DNA from: Bordetella parapertussis
GTDB lineage: Bacteria > Pseudomonadota > Gammaproteobacteria > Burkholderiales > Burkholderiaceae_C
DNA length: 23,925 nucleotides
Reading direction: 5' to 3'
Assembly (NCBI GenBank): GCA_945888535.1
Contig: CAMDAN010000029.1
Coordinates: 1 to 23,925, forward strand
Made by a program: the position numbers and the translations under genes. The notes beneath the pieces are model-generated. The model worked only from the letters and a program-made list of their open reading frames with translations. It ran no database searches and was not told where the DNA came from. Shown here piece after piece: positions 23,015 through 23,925 of this stretch (position 1 is the stretch's first letter; the number at the start of each line of letters is the position of its first letter).

Positions 23015-23925
23015 ATGAACGCCCCGATTCACCCTGCGCAACTGCGTGCTGCGCCCGATGCCGTCAGTCTTGACGACAAATACACCCAACGCACAGGGAC
23101 TGCGTTCATGAGCGGCGTTCATGCGCTGGTTCGCCTTCCCATGTTGCAGCGTCTGCGCGATCAAGCCGCCGGAAAAAATACCGCAGGTTTTATCAGCGGT
23201 TACCGTGGCTCGCCTTTGGGTGGATACGACCAAGCGCTGGCGAAAGCGCAAGCCCATTTAAAAGACCACCATGTGGTGTTTCAACCTGGTGTCAATGAAG
23301 AGTTGGCAGCCACTGCGCTGTGGGGAACGCAGCAACTCGGGTTTGCGCCGCCGGGATCGAATAAGTACGATGGCGTGTTTGGTATTTGGTATGGCAAAGG
23401 CCCGGGTGTGGACCGTTGTTCGGATGTGTTTAAACACGCCAACATGGCAGGAACTACGCCGTGGGGCGGCGTGATCGCGGTGGCAGGCGACGACCATATT
23501 TCAAAAAGTTCCACTGCTGCGCATCAAAGCGACCACATCTTCAAAGCCTGCGGCACCCCGGTATTTTTCCCTTCTAATGTCCAAGAAATTTTGGATTTGG
23601 GCGTGCATGCGTTTGCGATGAGCCGTTTCTCCGGCGTGTGGGCCGGGATGAAAACGATTCAAGAAATTGTCGAGTCCAGCGCAGCGGTGCAGGTCGACTT
23701 TGATCGGGTTCAGATTGCTTTGCCAACCGACTTTCCCATACCTGCAGGCGGCGTGCATATCCGCTGGCCCGATGCTGCTTTAGAACAAGAAGCGCGTTTG
23801 TTTGATACCAAGTGGTATGCGGCACTCGCCTACATTCGCGCCAATCGCCTCAACTACAACGTGATTGAAGGCCCCAACGACCGCTTTGGTTTGATGGCCA
23901 GCGGAAAAGCTTTTAACGACACCCG
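23015..23925 (+). CDS. indolepyruvate ferredoxin oxidoreductase, fused type (5' part)
   Basis: The first 303 codons of a gene that runs off the window. GGAGA lies about 10 bases before the ATG. The sequence starts the large fused IorAB-type 2-oxoacid oxidoreductase family (about 1150-1200 residues when complete). Recognisable stretches are SLDDKYTQRTG, NTAGFISGYRGSPLGGYD, VFQPGVNEELAATA, FGIWYGKGPGVDRCSDVFKH and VAGDDH. These enzymes decarboxylate aryl pyruvates such as indolepyruvate to acyl-CoA using thiamine diphosphate and pass electrons to ferredoxin. The 2-oxoacid/CoA and Fe-S portions lie outside the window, so cluster content cannot be checked. Confidence 0.93.
   Translation, partial: MNAPIHPAQLRAAPDAVSLDDKYTQRTGTAFMSGVHALVRLPMLQRLRDQAAGKNTAGFISGYRGSPLGGYDQALAKAQAHLKDHHVVFQPGVNEELAATALWGTQQLGFAPPGSNKYDGVFGIWYGKGPGVDRCSDVFKHANMAGTTPWGGVIAVAGDDHISKSSTAAHQSDHIFKACGTPVFFPSNVQEILDLGVHAFAMSRFSGVWAGMKTIQEIVESSAAVQVDFDRVQIALPTDFPIPAGGVHIRWPDAALEQEARLFDTKWYAALAYIRANRLNYNVIEGPNDRFGLMASGKAFNDT

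Overview
The window comes from a moderately GC-rich proteobacterium. Gene content and protein resemblance (GlnE, YhdP, Nit, MltA, fused indolepyruvate oxidoreductase, MarC) suggest a betaproteobacterium of the Burkholderiales, probably a Comamonadaceae-like freshwater or soil organism. That placement is inference from reading, not from a search.

The centre, about 0.7-12.9 kb on the minus strand, is an aerobic carbon-monoxide dehydrogenase (CODH) cluster. In transcription order it runs: rcoM-like CO sensor; coxM (FAD subunit); coxS (two [2Fe-2S]); coxL (Mo/Cu subunit with the form I active-site loop AYRCSFR); coxG (membrane recruitment); coxD (MoxR-type AAA+ ATPase); coxE (VWA protein); coxF (XdhC family with an unusual Cys-Cys-Gly-Gly tail); a MocA-type molybdopterin cytidylyltransferase; a 2OG-Fe(II)-oxygenase-like protein; an unassigned polytopic membrane protein; and a second XdhC/CoxI-family protein. 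Genes overlap or are separated by fewer than 30 bp from coxM to the last gene, so one long operon is likely. Together they encode the enzyme that oxidises CO to CO2 and feeds electrons to respiration, the cytidylyltransferase for its cofactor, and the proteins that mature the [CuSMoO2] site and dock the enzyme at the membrane.

Upstream on the same strand are glnE (glutamine synthetase adenylyltransferase/deadenylase) and, overlapping its stop, a fumarylacetoacetate-hydrolase-family gene whose predicted metal ligands look degenerate. rcoM follows 21 bp later. The only sizeable gap in the minus-strand block is the 218 bp between rcoM and coxM. It contains several small inverted repeats and a -10-like box, and is the obvious place for RcoM control.

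The right side, 16.5-23.9 kb, is plus-strand housekeeping: a YhdP-family AsmA-like envelope protein, a nitrilase-superfamily amidase, the lytic transglycosylase MltA, and the 5' part of a fused indolepyruvate ferredoxin oxidoreductase cut by the window end. A small minus-strand membrane-protein gene appears to overlap the 5' end of mltA. At the left edge a marC-family gene on the plus strand converges on the last cox-cluster gene, and a short in-frame tail of another gene may occupy bases 1-78. No tRNA, rRNA, CRISPR array, insertion sequence or phage feature was seen.
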